Below are positions 46,039 to 57,200 of a stretch of DNA of 64,000 nucleotides, piece by piece. The DNA lies in the NCBI RefSeq assembly GCF_019399235.1, contig NZ_JAELVH010000002.1, positions 1 to 64,000 of the forward strand, written 5' to 3'. Source of the DNA: Streptomyces poriferorum. Its GTDB lineage: Bacteria > Actinomycetota > Actinomycetes > Streptomycetales > Streptomycetaceae. A model generated the notes under the pieces. That model did not search any database. It was not told the DNA's origin and saw only the letters and a list, made by a program, of their open reading frames with translations. The translations under genes and the position numbers were made by a program. How positions within the stretch are numbered: the stretch's first letter is position 1; every line of letters begins with the position of its first letter.

Positions 46039-47327
46039 GCAACACCAACGAGGCTTCGGCCACGGTCCCGGCCCAGGCCACCGAGGCTCCCGCGGCAGCG
46101 GCCGGCGCAGTCAAGGTCGTCGACCCCCGCCTGCTCGTCCGCGAGCAGGGCTTCAAGGGCTACTGGACCGAGTTCAAGCGCAAGGTCCGCTCGGGCGAGA
46201 TCGGCTCGCTGCCGGTCGTGGTGGGCCTGATCATCATCGGGATCGTCTTCCAGCTCGAGACCGGCAACTTCCTCACCTCGTACAACCTCGACCAGATCAC
46301 GCTGTACGCGGCGGGCCCCGGCATCATGGCCGTGGGCATCGTCTTCGTGCTGCTGCTCGGCGAGATCGACCTCGCGGTCGGTTCCGTCGCGGGTCTCGCG
46401 GGTGCGATGTGGGCCGTGGTCGGAACGGACATACCCGACTCCCTTGCCATCATCGTCGGCATCCTGTCCGGCACGGTCATCGGCGCCTTCCACGGCATTG
46501 TCTTCGCCAAGATCGGCGTGCCCGCGTTCGTCGTGACGCTGGCGGGCTTCCTGGGCTGGGCCGGTCTGCAGACCTGGGTGATGGGCGACAAGTCCACCAT
46601 CACGACCCCGCTCGGCAGCTTCGTCCGCGACCTGACCAGCTACTACTTCGCCGACGTCGCCGCCGCGTACGGTCTCGCCGTGTTCGTGATCGTCGCCTTC
46701 TACCTCGCGCAGCTGCGCGACTCGCGCCGCCGCAAGGCCGCCGAGCTGCCGCACCGCCCGCAGAGCGAGATCATCCTGCGCACCGCGCTGCTCGCCGTCC
46801 TGTGCCTCCTCGCCGCGTACGCGTTCAACCAGGAGCAGGGCCTCCCGCTCTCCCTGGTGATCTTCCTCGCGATCCTGGTCATCACCGACTTCGTTCTGCG
46901 CCGCACCACCTACGGCCGTCAGATCTTCGCGGTCGGCGGTGGCATCGAGGCAGCGCGCCGTGCCGGTATCAACGTGTCCTGGATCCGCATCTCGGTGTTC
47001 ATGATCTCCGGCACGCTCGGTGCGGTCGGCGGTCTCTTCCTGGCCTCCGCGACCGGCGGCGCCGACCGCTCGCTCGGTGGCGGCAACCAGCTCATGATGT
47101 GCATCGCCGCAGCCGTCATCGGCGGTACGTCCCTGTTCGGCGGACGCGGCAAGGTCTGGTCCGCGCTGCTGGGCATCCTGGTCATCCAGTCGATCGTCCA
47201 GGGCCTCAACCAGATGAACCTGTCGTCGAACGCGATCCAGTACATGATCACCGGTGGCGTGCTCCTCATCGCCGTGATCATCGACTCGGTCTCGCGCAAG
47301 ACCCAGAAGACCGCAGGCCGCGCGTAA
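46035..47327 (+). CDS. xylH: Xylose ABC transporter permease XylH
   Basis: This 430-residue CUT2-type permease has about 10 or more hydrophobic segments. LGEIDLAVGSVAGLAG and the C-terminal GGTSLFGGRGKVW are typical of ribose/xylose permeases. The N-terminal 50 residues are polar and Ala/Pro-rich. The GTG start at 46035 overlaps the xylG stop. It completes the xylFGH importer, which delivers free xylose to XylA. Confidence 0.92.
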   Translation: MSNTNEASATVPAQATEAPAAAAGAVKVVDPRLLVREQGFKGYWTEFKRKVRSGEIGSLPVVVGLIIIGIVFQLETGNFLTSYNLDQITLYAAGPGIMAVGIVFVLLLGEIDLAVGSVAGLAGAMWAVVGTDIPDSLAIIVGILSGTVIGAFHGIVFAKIGVPAFVVTLAGFLGWAGLQTWVMGDKSTITTPLGSFVRDLTSYYFADVAAAYGLAVFVIVAFYLAQLRDSRRRKAAELPHRPQSEIILRTALLAVLCLLAAYAFNQEQGLPLSLVIFLAILVITDFVLRRTTYGRQIFAVGGGIEAARRAGINVSWIRISVFMISGTLGAVGGLFLASATGGADRSLGGGNQLMMCIAAAVIGGTSLFGGRGKVWSALLGILVIQSIVQGLNQMNLSSNAIQYMITGGVLLIAVIIDSVSRKTQKTAGRA

Positions 47328-47371
47328 CACCACCGGGCCCGGCGGGGCCCGGTGACACGCAACGCCCGACC

Positions 47372-47404
47372 GTGCCCGGCGCCCTTTTCCAGGGCGCCGG
47401 GCAC
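47372..47404 (+). terminator. Terminator after xylH
   Basis: GTGCCCGGCGCCC pairs with GGGCGCCGGGCAC across TTTTCCA, a 13-bp perfect stem 45 nt after the xylH stop. Confidence 0.75.
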
Positions 47405-47685
47405 TGTCACGTACGGGCCGCGGGGCGGGCCGGCACACGCACGCCCGATGTCCGGCGCGGCGGGCGGAACATTACGGACTTACTCCCGGCAGGGCGCGGA
47501 TCGGCGAGCGGCGTCCTGTGGCCTCGATCGCAGGGCGGAGGAGGCGGGCGACGCGGAGCGTCGTCGACCCACGACAAGGCCGCAGGCGGAGTCGCAGGGC
47601 GTCGGGCACCCGCGCCCTGCCGGGAGGGAGGCCGTTAGACTCATCGGATCGGCATGCTCGACCAGCACAATCGCAAGGAGGCACG
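47405..47685. other. Intergenic region before dxs
   Basis: About 280 bp with no gene-like frame on either strand and no clear palindrome. It should contain the dxs promoter, but I could not pick a convincing -35/-10 pair. Confidence 0.4.
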
Positions 47686-49659
47686 GTGACACAGCCGCGC
47701 GAAGCGCGTCAGGCGGTGACGGGCGAGGGATGGGATCTGCTGGCCCGCATCGGCGGACCGCGTGACCTGGACCGTCTCACCCCCGAGCAGCTGGAGCAGC
47801 TCGCCGAAGAGATCCGGACCTTCCTCGTCGACGCCGTCTCCAAGACCGGCGGACACCTCGGACCCAACCTGGGTGTGGTCGAGCTGACCATCGCCCTGCA
47901 CCGGGTCTTCGACTCCCCGAAGGACAGGGTCCTCTTCGACACCGGCCACCAGAGCTATGTGCACAAGCTCCTCACGGGCCGCCAGGACTTCTCGAAGCTC
48001 AAGAGCAAGGGCGGCCTCTCCGGCTACCCCTCGCGTGCCGAGTCCGAGCACGACGTCATCGAGAACTCGCACGCCTCCACCGTGCTCGGCTGGGCCGACG
48101 GCCTGGCCAAGGCCAACGAGGTGCTGGGCAAGGACGACCACGTCGTCGCGGTCATCGGTGACGGCGCCCTCACCGGCGGTATGGCCTGGGAGGCGCTCAA
48201 CAACATCGCCGCCGCCAAGGACCGCCCCCTCGTCATCGTCGTCAACGACAACGAGCGCTCCTACGCACCCACCATCGGCGGCCTCGCCAACCACCTGGCG
48301 ACCCTGCGCACCACGGACGGCTACGAGCGCTTCCTGGCCCGCGGCAAGGACCTCCTGGAGCGCACCCCCGTCGTCGGGAAGCCGCTGTACGAGACGCTGC
48401 ACGGCGCCAAGAAGGGCCTCAAGGACTTCATCGCCCCGCAGGGCATGTTCGAGGACCTCGGCCTGAAGTACGTCGGCCCGATCGACGGCCACGACCTGGA
48501 GGCACTGGAGTCCGCCCTCCAGCGCGCCAAGCGCTTCGGCGGGCCCGTCATCGTGCACTGCCTCACGGAGAAGGGCCGCGGCTACACCCCGGCCCTGCTC
48601 GACGAGGCCGACCGCTTCCACGCCGTCGGCAAGATCCACCCCGACACCGGCCTCCCCGTCGCCACCTCCGGCCTCGACTGGACCTCCGTGTTCGGCGAGG
48701 AGATGGTCAAGCTCGGCCGGGAGCGCGAGGACATCGTCGCGATCACCGCGGCCATGCTCCAGCCCGTCGGCCTGACCAAGTTCGAGAAGGCCTTCCCGGA
48801 CCGGATCTACGACGTGGGCATCGCCGAGCAGCACGGCGCGGTCTCCGCCGCCGGGCTCGCCACGGGCGGCCTGCACCCGGTCTTCGCGGTATACGCCACC
48901 TTCCTCAACCGCGCCTTCGACCAGGTCCTGATGGACGTCGCCCTGCACAAGTGCGGTGTGACGTTCGTCCTCGACCGGGCCGGAGTCACCGGTACGGACG
49001 GCGCCTCGCACAACGGCATGTGGGACATGTCGATCCTCCAGTGCGTGCCGACGCTCCGGATCGCCGCCCCGCGCGACGCCGACCAGGTCCGCGCCCAGCT
49101 GCGCGAGGCCGTCGAGGTCGACGACGCCCCGACGGTCGTCCGGTTCTCGAAGGGCGCGGTCGGCCCGTCGGTCAAGGCCGTCGGCACGGTCGGCGGCATG
49201 GACGTGCTCCGCAAGCCGGCCGCCGCCCGTCCGGACGTCCTGCTCGTCTCCATCGGGGCGCTCGCTCCGATGTGCCTGGAGATCGCGGACCTGCTCGACG
49301 CCCAGGGCATCTCGACCACCGTCGTGGACCCGCGCTGGGTCAAGCCCGTGGACGAGGCCATGGCCCCGCTCGCGGCGAAGCACCGGGTCGTCGTCACCGT
49401 CGAGGACAACAGCAGGGCCGGCGGCGTCGGCTCAGCGGTCGCCCAGGCGCTGCGCGACGCCGACGTCGACGTACCGCTGCGCGACTTCGGCATCCCGCCG
49501 GTCTTCCTCGACCACGCCTCCCGCAAGGAGGTCATGGCCGAGATCGGGCTGACCGCGCCGGACATCGCCCGCCAGGTCACCGGTCTGGTCGCCAGGCTCG
49601 ACGGCCGCTACGACACGGACACGGAGACCCGTTCCGTGGTGGAGCCGGTCCGGGACTGA
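47686..49659 (+). CDS. dxs: 1-deoxy-D-xylulose-5-phosphate synthase
   Basis: This thiamine-diphosphate enzyme condenses pyruvate and glyceraldehyde-3-phosphate, the first step of the MEP isoprenoid pathway. The protein has 657 residues. [13 protein letters not shown], the TPP/metal motif [16 protein letters not shown] (GDG at 158-160), [15 protein letters not shown] with the catalytic Glu, and the C-terminal transketolase domain are intact. The GTG at 47686 is set by AAGGAGG 5 nt upstream. It gives an N-terminal extension of about 15 residues over the usual start near [12 protein letters not shown]. It is unrelated to the xylose genes except by position. Confidence 0.95.
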   Translation: MTQPREARQAVTGEGWDLLARIGGPRDLDRLTPEQLEQLAEEIRTFLVDAVSKTGGHLGPNLGVVELTIALHRVFDSPKDRVLFDTGHQSYVHKLLTGRQDFSKLKSKGGLSGYPSRAESEHDVIENSHASTVLGWADGLAKANEVLGKDDHVVAVIGDGALTGGMAWEALNNIAAAKDRPLVIVVNDNERSYAPTIGGLANHLATLRTTDGYERFLARGKDLLERTPVVGKPLYETLHGAKKGLKDFIAPQGMFEDLGLKYVGPIDGHDLEALESALQRAKRFGGPVIVHCLTEKGRGYTPALLDEADRFHAVGKIHPDTGLPVATSGLDWTSVFGEEMVKLGREREDIVAITAAMLQPVGLTKFEKAFPDRIYDVGIAEQHGAVSAAGLATGGLHPVFAVYATFLNRAFDQVLMDVALHKCGVTFVLDRAGVTGTDGASHNGMWDMSILQCVPTLRIAAPRDADQVRAQLREAVEVDDAPTVVRFSKGAVGPSVKAVGTVGGMDVLRKPAAARPDVLLVSIGALAPMCLEIADLLDAQGISTTVVDPRWVKPVDEAMAPLAAKHRVVVTVEDNSRAGGVGSAVAQALRDADVDVPLRDFGIPPVFLDHASRKEVMAEIGLTAPDIARQVTGLVARLDGRYDTDTETRSVVEPVRD

Positions 49660-49725
49660 CCCGGCCGCACCGCACAGCGATGGGGCCGGGCCCGGGACCG
49701 ACCCGGCTGCCACCGCACTCCGATT

Positions 49726-49765
49726 GGGCCGGTCGCCCACCCCGTACGGGTGGTCCGACCGGCCC
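49726..49765. terminator. Hairpin between dxs and the amino-acid permease
   Basis: GGGCCGGTCG pairs with CGACCGGCCC, with an inner CCCACCCC/GGGTGG stem, forming a long imperfect hairpin after dxs. Confidence 0.65.
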
Positions 49766-49864
49766 ATTCGCGTGAAATACGGCGGTGCGCGGCGTGCTGC
49801 GCGCGCCCGGGGGGCCGGCGGGTCCGAATCATGGCGTCCACGACGAGTGCGTGGAGGTACGCCG

Positions 49865-51370
49865 GTGAGCACCCAGCAGGACCTGCCCCCCAGCGGAGAC
49901 GGACTGTTCAGGACCAAGACGGTCGAACAGTCGATCCGCGACACCGAGGAGCCGGAGCACGCCCTCAAGAAGTCCCTCTCCGCCGTGGACCTCACGGTGT
50001 TCGGCGTGGGCGTAGTCATCGGTACCGGCATCTTCGTGCTCACCGGAAAGGTGGCCAAGGAGACCGCGGGGCCGGCGACCGCACTCGCCTTCGTGGTCGC
50101 CGGGGTCGTCTGCGCCCTGGCGGCGCTCTGCTACGCGGAATTCGCCTCCACGGTTCCGGTGGCCGGCTCCGCCTACACCTTCTCCTACGCCTCGCTGGGC
50201 GAACTGGTGGCCTGGATCATCGGCTGGGACCTGGTCCTGGAGTTCGCGCTGGGTACGGCGGTGGTGGCGGTCGGCTGGTCCGGCTACGTCCGCTCCTTGA
50301 TGGACAACGCGGGCTGGCACCTGCCCGACGCGCTCTCCGGCCCGGATGTGGCGGACGGCTTCGGCTTCGACATCCTCGCCTTCGTGCTGGTGCTGGTCCT
50401 GACCGTCATCCTGGTGCTGGGCATGAAGCTCTCGGCCCGGGTCACCACGGTCGTCGTCGCCATCAAGGTGGCCGTGGTCCTGGTCGTGATCATCGCGGGG
50501 CTGTTCTTCATCGACAGCTCGAACTACTCGCCGTTCATCCCGGACGCGCAGCCCCAGCCCTCCGGATCGGGCCTGGACGCCCCGCTGGTCCAGCTGATCT
50601 TCGGCTACGAGCCCACGAACTTCGGCGTCATGGGGATCTTCACCGCCGCATCCGTGGTCTTCTTCGCCTTCATCGGCTTCGACGTCGTGGCCACGGCCGC
50701 CGAGGAGACCAAGGTCCCGCAGCGGGACATGCCGCGCGGGATCCTGGCCTCGCTCCTGATCTGCACGGTGCTCTACGTCGCCGTTTCGATCGTCGTCACC
50801 GGAATGCAGCACTACACCGAACTTTCCGTGAGCGCCCCGCTGGCCGACGCCTTCAAGGCCGTCGGGCACCCCTTCTACGCCGGTGTCATCAGTTTCGGCG
50901 CCGCCGTAGGCCTCACCACGGTCTGCATGATCCTGCTGCTCGGCCAGACCCGGGTGTTCTTCGCGATGAGCCGTGACGGCCTGCTCCCGAGGTTCTTCTC
51001 CAAGACGCACCCGCGCTTTCGCACCCCGTACCGCCCGACCATCCTGCTCGGCGTGCTCATCGCGGTCATCGCGGGCTTCACCAGCATCAACGAGCTCGCC
51101 ACGCTGGTGAACATCGGCACGCTCTTCGCCTTCGTGGTCGTCGCCCTGGGAGTCATCGTCCTGCGCCGCACCCGCCCCGACCTCCACCGCGCCTTCCGCA
51201 CGCCGTGGGTTCCGCTGATCCCGATCCTCTCGGTCGCCGCCTCGGTCTGGCTGATGCTCAACCTGCCGGCGGAGACGTGGCTGCGTTTCGGCATCTGGAT
51301 GGTCATCGGCGTGATCATCTACTTCGCGTACGGACGCGGGCACAGCCGGATCAACCGCACCCGGGTATGA
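49865..51370 (+). CDS. APC-superfamily amino acid permease
   Basis: This 501-residue cytoplasmic-membrane transporter has 12 predicted hydrophobic segments. VGVVIGTGIFVLTGKVA in the first segment and FFAFIGFDVVATAAEE in segment 8 match cationic-amino-acid-transporter-like members. The GTG at 49865 has GGAGG upstream. It is flanked by hairpins on both sides, so it is monocistronic. The transported amino acid is not evident. Confidence 0.9.
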   Translation: MSTQQDLPPSGDGLFRTKTVEQSIRDTEEPEHALKKSLSAVDLTVFGVGVVIGTGIFVLTGKVAKETAGPATALAFVVAGVVCALAALCYAEFASTVPVAGSAYTFSYASLGELVAWIIGWDLVLEFALGTAVVAVGWSGYVRSLMDNAGWHLPDALSGPDVADGFGFDILAFVLVLVLTVILVLGMKLSARVTTVVVAIKVAVVLVVIIAGLFFIDSSNYSPFIPDAQPQPSGSGLDAPLVQLIFGYEPTNFGVMGIFTAASVVFFAFIGFDVVATAAEETKVPQRDMPRGILASLLICTVLYVAVSIVVTGMQHYTELSVSAPLADAFKAVGHPFYAGVISFGAAVGLTTVCMILLLGQTRVFFAMSRDGLLPRFFSKTHPRFRTPYRPTILLGVLIAVIAGFTSINELATLVNIGTLFAFVVVALGVIVLRRTRPDLHRAFRTPWVPLIPILSVAASVWLMLNLPAETWLRFGIWMVIGVIIYFAYGRGHSRINRTRV

Positions 51371-51375
51371 CGCGG

Positions 51376-51411
51376 ACGGCCCCGCAGGCCCGTGGGGGCC
51401 GGCGGGGCCGT
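51376..51411. terminator. Bidirectional hairpin between permease and LCP genes
   Basis: ACGGCCCCGC pairs with GCGGGGCCGT across a 16-nt loop in the 57-bp gap between convergent genes. Confidence 0.75.
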
Positions 51412-51427
51412 GCAGTCTGTCGTCGTG

Positions 51428-52525
51428 TCAGCCGCCTGTGGCGGGGGACTTCTTGGCGGACTCCGGTATGGCGGAGTCCGTGCGGACCGCCTTCCAGAGG
51501 GTGTCCGCCTGCGGCTGCGCCGCCACCACCCGGTTCCTGTCGATCTTGTCGTAGGCCACGGGGAGCATGATGGTCTCCATCGAGGCCGGGTCGACACCGT
51601 TCATCGAACGGGCGAAGTTGGTCAGCGAGGTGAGCGAGGCGAGGCCCTCGTCCGTCGTCAGTGACTTGGTCGCGGAGTTGGCGATCTTGTAGGCACTGGT
51701 CGGACTGCCCAGCAGATCCTGCTTCTTGACCTCGGTGAGGAGTGCGAACAGGAACTGCTGCTGGAGCCCGATGCGTCCGAGGTCACTGCCGTCACCGATG
51801 CCGTGCCGGGTGCGTACGTAGGCGAGGGACTGGGTGCCGTCGAGCTTGTGGGGCCCGGCGGTCAGGTCGAGGCCGGAGGACGTGTCGTGGATGTCCTGGG
51901 GGACGTCGACGGTGACGCCGCCGATGGCGTCCACGAGCCCCTTGAACCCGGCGAAGTTGATCTCCAGGTAGTGGTCGATGCGGACGCCGGACATCTTCTC
52001 GACGGTCTTGACGACGCAGGCGGGACCGACCTGGGAGTAGACGGAGTTGAACATCTTGCGCTCCGCGGAGGGCACCTTGGTCCCGTCGGCCTTGGTGCAC
52101 TCGGGCCGGGTCACCAGGGTGTCGCGGGGGATGGAGATGGCGACGGCCTTGCTGCGGCCCTCGGGGATGTGCACGACCATCGCGGTGTCGGACCGGGCCC
52201 CGCTGACGCTGCCCCCGCCGCCCAGCTCCTTGTTCTCGTCCCCGGCGCGCGAGTCCGAGCCGAGGACCAGGAGGTTCTGCCCGCTGGTCGGGAGCTTCTC
52301 GGGCCGGTCCTCGCCCAGCGCCTTGTTGATGTCGACGCCCTTGATGTTGCCGTCCAGCCGGCTGTAGAGCCAGTAGGCCGTTCCGCCGGCCGCGATGGCG
52401 AGCACCAGAACGGACAGCAGGACGGCCCGGCGTATGCGCTGCCCCCGCGTCCGCACGCGCTTGCGCCCGCTGGAAGGGGTCTCCGGGGAACTCCGGTGCC
52501 CGGGCGTGATGGCGTCTTGGCTCAT
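51428..52525 (-). CDS. LytR-CpsA-Psr (LCP) family protein
   Basis: This 365-residue membrane-anchored protein has a cytoplasmic Arg-rich N-terminus, one membrane helix at about 33-53 and an extracellular LCP domain. LCP residues include LGSDSRAG, RSDTAMVVH, SIPRDTLV and YVRTRHGIGDGSDLGRIGLQQQ, the Arg/Asp set that binds polyprenyl pyrophosphate. LCP enzymes transfer wall glycopolymers such as teichoic acids to peptidoglycan. Its position beside the TagF and glycosyltransferase genes supports that role here. Confidence 0.93.
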   Translation of the reverse strand: MSQDAITPGHRSSPETPSSGRKRVRTRGQRIRRAVLLSVLVLAIAAGGTAYWLYSRLDGNIKGVDINKALGEDRPEKLPTSGQNLLVLGSDSRAGDENKELGGGGSVSGARSDTAMVVHIPEGRSKAVAISIPRDTLVTRPECTKADGTKVPSAERKMFNSVYSQVGPACVVKTVEKMSGVRIDHYLEINFAGFKGLVDAIGGVTVDVPQDIHDTSSGLDLTAGPHKLDGTQSLAYVRTRHGIGDGSDLGRIGLQQQFLFALLTEVKKQDLLGSPTSAYKIANSATKSLTTDEGLASLTSLTNFARSMNGVDPASMETIMLPVAYDKIDRNRVVAAQPQADTLWKAVRTDSAIPESAKKSPATGG

Positions 52526-52831
52526 CCTGAGTGAGTCCTCACAACTTATGGCCTGGTCAGGGCGCAGATGATGGGGTGGGACTCGGGTGGGGGGTCATGC
52601 CGGTCCGCGATTTCCTGGTGAGTGAGCACTATAGACAGTCGATCTGGTGTACGTACGAAGTCTGTGGCGCGACTGTGACACGGCGTGCGGACGGCGGAGC
52701 CCGGGAGTGGCGGCGAATCGTACGCTGGTGAGGCCCGGGAAAGGCTTCCGCGCCGGGGCTTTAGGATGTGACAGCTTCGAAATGCTGTGCGAGTTGTCGG
52801 AAGTCAGTTCTCGAAAAGGTGATCGCAGACC
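52526..52831. other. Intergenic region between divergent LCP and propeller genes
   Basis: 306 bp without a convincing gene. It must hold the two divergent promoters. The sequence is less GC-rich near 52615-52680, but I see no clean dyad. Confidence 0.4.
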
Positions 52832-53911
52832 ATGCCCGGACAGGATGCCCGTGCGACCTCGAAGGTCGCGCCTGAGACCAAGGCGCTCCGTGGCATCTGG
52901 CTCACCCGGGGCAAGGACGGCAGGCTTACCGCGTACGCACCCGGCGACGGCGGTCTGCGGCGCTGGACCGAGAGCCGTCCGGGGGGTCCGGACTGGGGTG
53001 CTTCGGGCGTTGTGCCGGCCCCGGACCTCACGCATCTGTCCGTGACGCAGGACGCCCATGCCTATGTGCACTTCGTAGGCCGTCGTGAACGGAGAGCGGC
53101 CGATGGTGACGTCACCGTCGACATCGTGCACGCGACCCAGTACCAGACGGGCCGCCCGGCCTCGTCCTGGCACTCGCTCGGCACCCCGCACAAGGAAGCC
53201 GCCGTGGGCCGCAGGCTCGGGGCTCCCGTAGCCGTCGTCAGCGAGTCCGGTGAGCTGCACATCGCCGTCCGCAACGGCGGCGGCGGCATGATGATGCGCC
53301 GCGAGCGGCCCGACGGCAAATGGCGTGGCTGGGAAGATCTGCGCGGCAGGCACATCAAGGAAGAGCCCGCCGTTGTCGCGCTCAGCTCCGGATGCTTGGC
53401 TCTCCTCGCGGCGACGGACGAGGGGTCGCTGCATTGGCAGCAGACGGAGCCGGGCGGGGGCTGGGGCGAGGTGAACGCCTTGCGGCTCGCGATGGTGCCC
53501 GGTTCGCTCGCTGCGCTGGAGACGGCCCAGGGTCGCGCCACGTACTACTGGACCGACCCTGCGGGTGGCGTCGTGGCCTACCGCACCGACGGCTGGCCCA
53601 TGGCTCTCGGCGGCGCTCCGGGGGGTGGCGCGCATGCCGTGATCCGCACGGTTCTGGACGGCTTCGACTGTACGGTCCTGGCGCATCGGGGGCTGGAGGG
53701 CACGGCGGTTGTCGGAGTGGGAGTGACCGAGAACGAGGCCAACGGGCTGTGGTGGTCGGACACCGGTGCGTCCTGTCAGGGTGTGCCGGCCCTGACCCGC
53801 GATGCCCAGGGCCGACTTGTGATGGCCGTCGTCGGCTCCGACGGGGCTCCGCGGGTGGCGCGCCAGACGGATGGGCCGGGACTGAACTTCGACGTGTGGC
53901 GCGCTCTTTGA
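52832..53911 (+). CDS. Beta-propeller-like protein in the wall-polymer locus
   Basis: This is a 359-residue soluble protein without signal peptide or membrane helix. It is made of repeating beta-rich units with conserved aromatic and Gly patterns (LTRGKDGRLTAYAP, RWTESRPGGPDWG, MMMRRERPDGKWRGWEDL, LHWQQTEPGGGWG, RVARQTDGPGLNFDVW). This resembles fucose-lectin/tachylectin-type propellers. I do not recognise a named family. The ATG at 52832 is preceded by GAAAAGGTGATCGCAGACC. It precedes the TagF-like gene on the same strand, and a scaffold or glycan-binding role in polymer assembly is an inference. Confidence 0.7.
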   Translation: MPGQDARATSKVAPETKALRGIWLTRGKDGRLTAYAPGDGGLRRWTESRPGGPDWGASGVVPAPDLTHLSVTQDAHAYVHFVGRRERRAADGDVTVDIVHATQYQTGRPASSWHSLGTPHKEAAVGRRLGAPVAVVSESGELHIAVRNGGGGMMMRRERPDGKWRGWEDLRGRHIKEEPAVVALSSGCLALLAATDEGSLHWQQTEPGGGWGEVNALRLAMVPGSLAALETAQGRATYYWTDPAGGVVAYRTDGWPMALGGAPGGGAHAVIRTVLDGFDCTVLAHRGLEGTAVVGVGVTENEANGLWWSDTGASCQGVPALTRDAQGRLVMAVVGSDGAPRVARQTDGPGLNFDVWRAL

Positions 53912-54059
53912 TCCCTCCAGGTCGATTTCGTCCAGGCGCCCGATGAAGCGAACGGGTGCGGATCACTGGCCCGGCCCGATGGTTGTGCGCTGCACTCAGT
54001 GATCTGAATCACCTGGGCGGGAGCGGTGCTTCCATGTGTCTATGGGGGGTATGGGGTCA

Positions 54060-54087
54060 TTGGTGACCTTTATGTTTCACTTAAGAT
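54060..54087 (+). promoter_or_regulatory. Candidate promoter for the wall-polymer genes
   Basis: TTGGTG, a 16-bp spacer and TAAGAT form a plausible vegetative -35/-10 pair in the 330-bp AT-richer gap before the TagF-like gene. Nothing else gene-like is seen in that gap. Confidence 0.45.
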
Positions 54088-54241
54088 TCACATCTGGCGC
54101 AGAGGTTCCAGAGTTGAGCGATAAATGGCCGACTGAGGTTCATCTCCATGTCGGATGCTCGGCGAAGACGGTGCGCAAGGGATGGAGCCTTGAGCAATGA
54201 CGCGCAAGCGCTCATTGCTGCCTTGGAGTGGAGTGTGGAGC

Positions 54242-57200
54242 ATGGCCGGTGGGCCGCGCCTGAGTGTGATCGTCCCTTTTCAGGATGTTGAGACGTATCT
54301 CACGGAGTGCCTGGAATCCATCGCGAGGCAGACTTTCCGCGACTTCGAAGTGATCATGGTCGACGACGGTTCGACCGACGGATCCACTGCGCTGGCGCAG
54401 GGGTTCTGCGACAACGACCCGCGCTTCAAGCTGATCCGCCAGGAGTCCCAGGGGCCGGGCCATGCCCGGAATACCGGACTCCGGTCCATGCATCCCGAGG
54501 GTGAGTTCCTGGTCTTCGCGGACGGCGACGACGTCATTCCCGAGTACGCCTACGAGTTGCTCATCCGCACGCTCTCGGAGTCCGGTTCGGACTTCATCTC
54601 CGGGAACGTTCAGATGATGAACTCCACGAAGAAGTGGCAGTCCCCCCTCCACAAGGGCCCCATGCAGCGGGACCGAAAGGGAACGCACATCACGCGCTTC
54701 GAGGCGCTGATCTACGACCGAACGGTGTGGAACAAGGTATTCCGGCGGACTTTCTGGGACTACCACTTCATACAGTTCCCGGAAGGTGTTCTCTACGAGG
54801 ACTCCTGGGTCAACATGTTTGCCCACTTCCGGGCCAAGAAGGTCGATGTCATCACGGATATCGTCTACTTCTGGCGTCGGCGTGACGGCGCAGCCGCCCC
54901 CTCCATTACCCAGCGGCACACTGAACTGAGCAACCTCCGCGACCGCGTCGCGGCCGTGCAGTCCGTGAGCCGCTTCCTTGCCCAGCACCGTTCGCGGACG
55001 TTCGTCGAGCACAAGCGGAAGTACGACCTCGCGTGCCTGAAGTCCGACCTGATGCTGCATCTGAAGGTTCTCCCCGACGCGGACGACGAGTACCGCGACG
55101 CGTTCATGTTCTGGGCGAGGGAGTTCCTGGAGGAGGCGGACGAGGGCATCATCGACGAACTTCCCGCCGACGCGCGGGTCAAGTGGCTCCTCGTTCAGGA
55201 AGGGAAGCTCGACGCACTCCTCGACGTCATCGAGTTCGAGCGCAAGGGTGGTCCACTGCCGGTACGCCGACGGCTGCGCCGCTACCTGAACTACCCCCAC
55301 CTGGGCAACCGGAAGACCGGCCTGGACAAGAGCGACTACCGCCTCGACAAGGAACTGTCGCCTTTCAGCTCGCTCACCGGTGCGCACTGGAACTCGGAGT
55401 GGCTGACGCTGACGGGCTCCGCCTACGTGCGCTTCATCAACGTGCACAAGCGCCACATGTCGACCAAGGCGCTGGCGCTGCGCAACAAGAAGTCCGGCAG
55501 CAAGATCATCAACATGGCCAGGACGACGTACTACCCACAGGCGACCGAGCACTCCAACCAGAATCGGTACTGCTACGACTGGGCAGGCTTCGAGAGCCGG
55601 TTCGACACCACCCGGCTCAAGAAGAAGGGTGAGTGGGTCGAAGGCACGTGGGACGTCGCCGCCGGCGTGTTCAGCCGCGGACTCTTCCGGTACAAGAGCA
55701 TCGGACGAGGTGGTGCCGGTACGGCCGCCAATCCGCCGTACCGCTATGTCGACAAGAACACGCGCATCCTGCCTCTCTTCGTGCAGGGCGGCCTGAAACT
55801 GCGCGTGGAGGTCGTCCGGTGCCGAATCACCCGGCACCGCATCGTGGGTGAGCACCTGGAAATCGGCGGTGTGTACCTCGGACCCAAGGTCCCCGAATGG
55901 GGAAAGTTCCGGGTGACCAGCATGAACGGTGCGGGTCGCCACGACGCCTGGATGAACTTCAAGCCCGGCGGCGAGGGCTGGTGCACCTTCGTCACGCGCA
56001 TTCCCCTGCGCAACGTCGTACCCGGATCCCGCAGCTCCGGCGACAATTCGGTGCCCCAGGCGTGGACGATGGGCAGCAACGGCTGGAAGACGACCGCCCA
56101 TGTCGAGGGACGGAAGGCGCCGCTGTATCCGGTGATGGCCGAGGAGGTCGAGGACGGCCACTACCGGATGCCGGACAAACTCCAGACGGCGGACGGCGAC
56201 CGCGAGATCGTGGTGCACCGCAACGGTTCCGGATACGTGGTGCTCTTCGAGCGCGCCGCCCTGCCGATGCTTGTCGACGGCTGCTGGCGTGCCGGCGGCT
56301 CGCTGGAACTGATCGGTGAGTACTCCTGCGCCGATCTGCTCACCCCCGCCGAACGCATCTCGGCCCATGTGGTGGTCAGATCCCGCGCCCACGGAGAGGA
56401 GCGCGCGGTGCCGATCACCTGGAACGGCGGCCAGTTCCGAACGGTGGTCACTCCTGCCGCGATGAAGTCCCTGGCCGGCGCCATCCCGCTCGCCGCCGGG
56501 CGCTGGGACTTCTTCCTGCGCCGCCAGGATCCGTCCGCCGTCGCCCCGGACGAACGCTCGCCCGACCTCATGATCAAGATCGTGCAGGGTCTGATAGCCA
56601 CCATGCCCCAGGAAGTGGAGGAGGGCGGCCGCGGATACGCCCTCCAGGCGGAGGCGTACGACAGGCTCTCGATGCTCGTCCAGTCCGCGATGCCGGAGAA
56701 CGCCCGGGGCCCGTACCGGCAGAAGCTCCTGCGCACCAAGGCGTACCCGCAGGCGAGGAAGGAGAGGATCCGCCCGGCGGTGCTCTTCGACGCCTTCAAG
56801 GGCACTCAGTACTCGGACAGTCCCCGGGCAGTCCATGAGGAGATGGTCCGGCGCCGGGTGGACCTGGAACAGCTCTGGGTGGTGCGCGACGACCAGGTCG
56901 AGGTACCTCCCACGGCTCGCGCCATCCGCATGTGGTCGCCCGAGTGGTACGAGGCCCTGGCAAGGTCGCGGTACGTCGTGGCCAACAACCACCTTCCCGA
57001 CTGGTTCGAGAAGCGCGCCGACCAAGTAGTCGTGCAGACCTGGCACGGGACCCCGCTGAAGCGCATCGGCCACGACATCGAGTCGGTGCACTTCGCGGAC
57101 AAGCGCTACCTGGAACGGGTGGAGAAGGAGGTACAGAACTGGGACATGCTCGTGTCTCCGAACAGTTTCTCCACTCCGATCCTCCAGCGCGCCTTCCAGT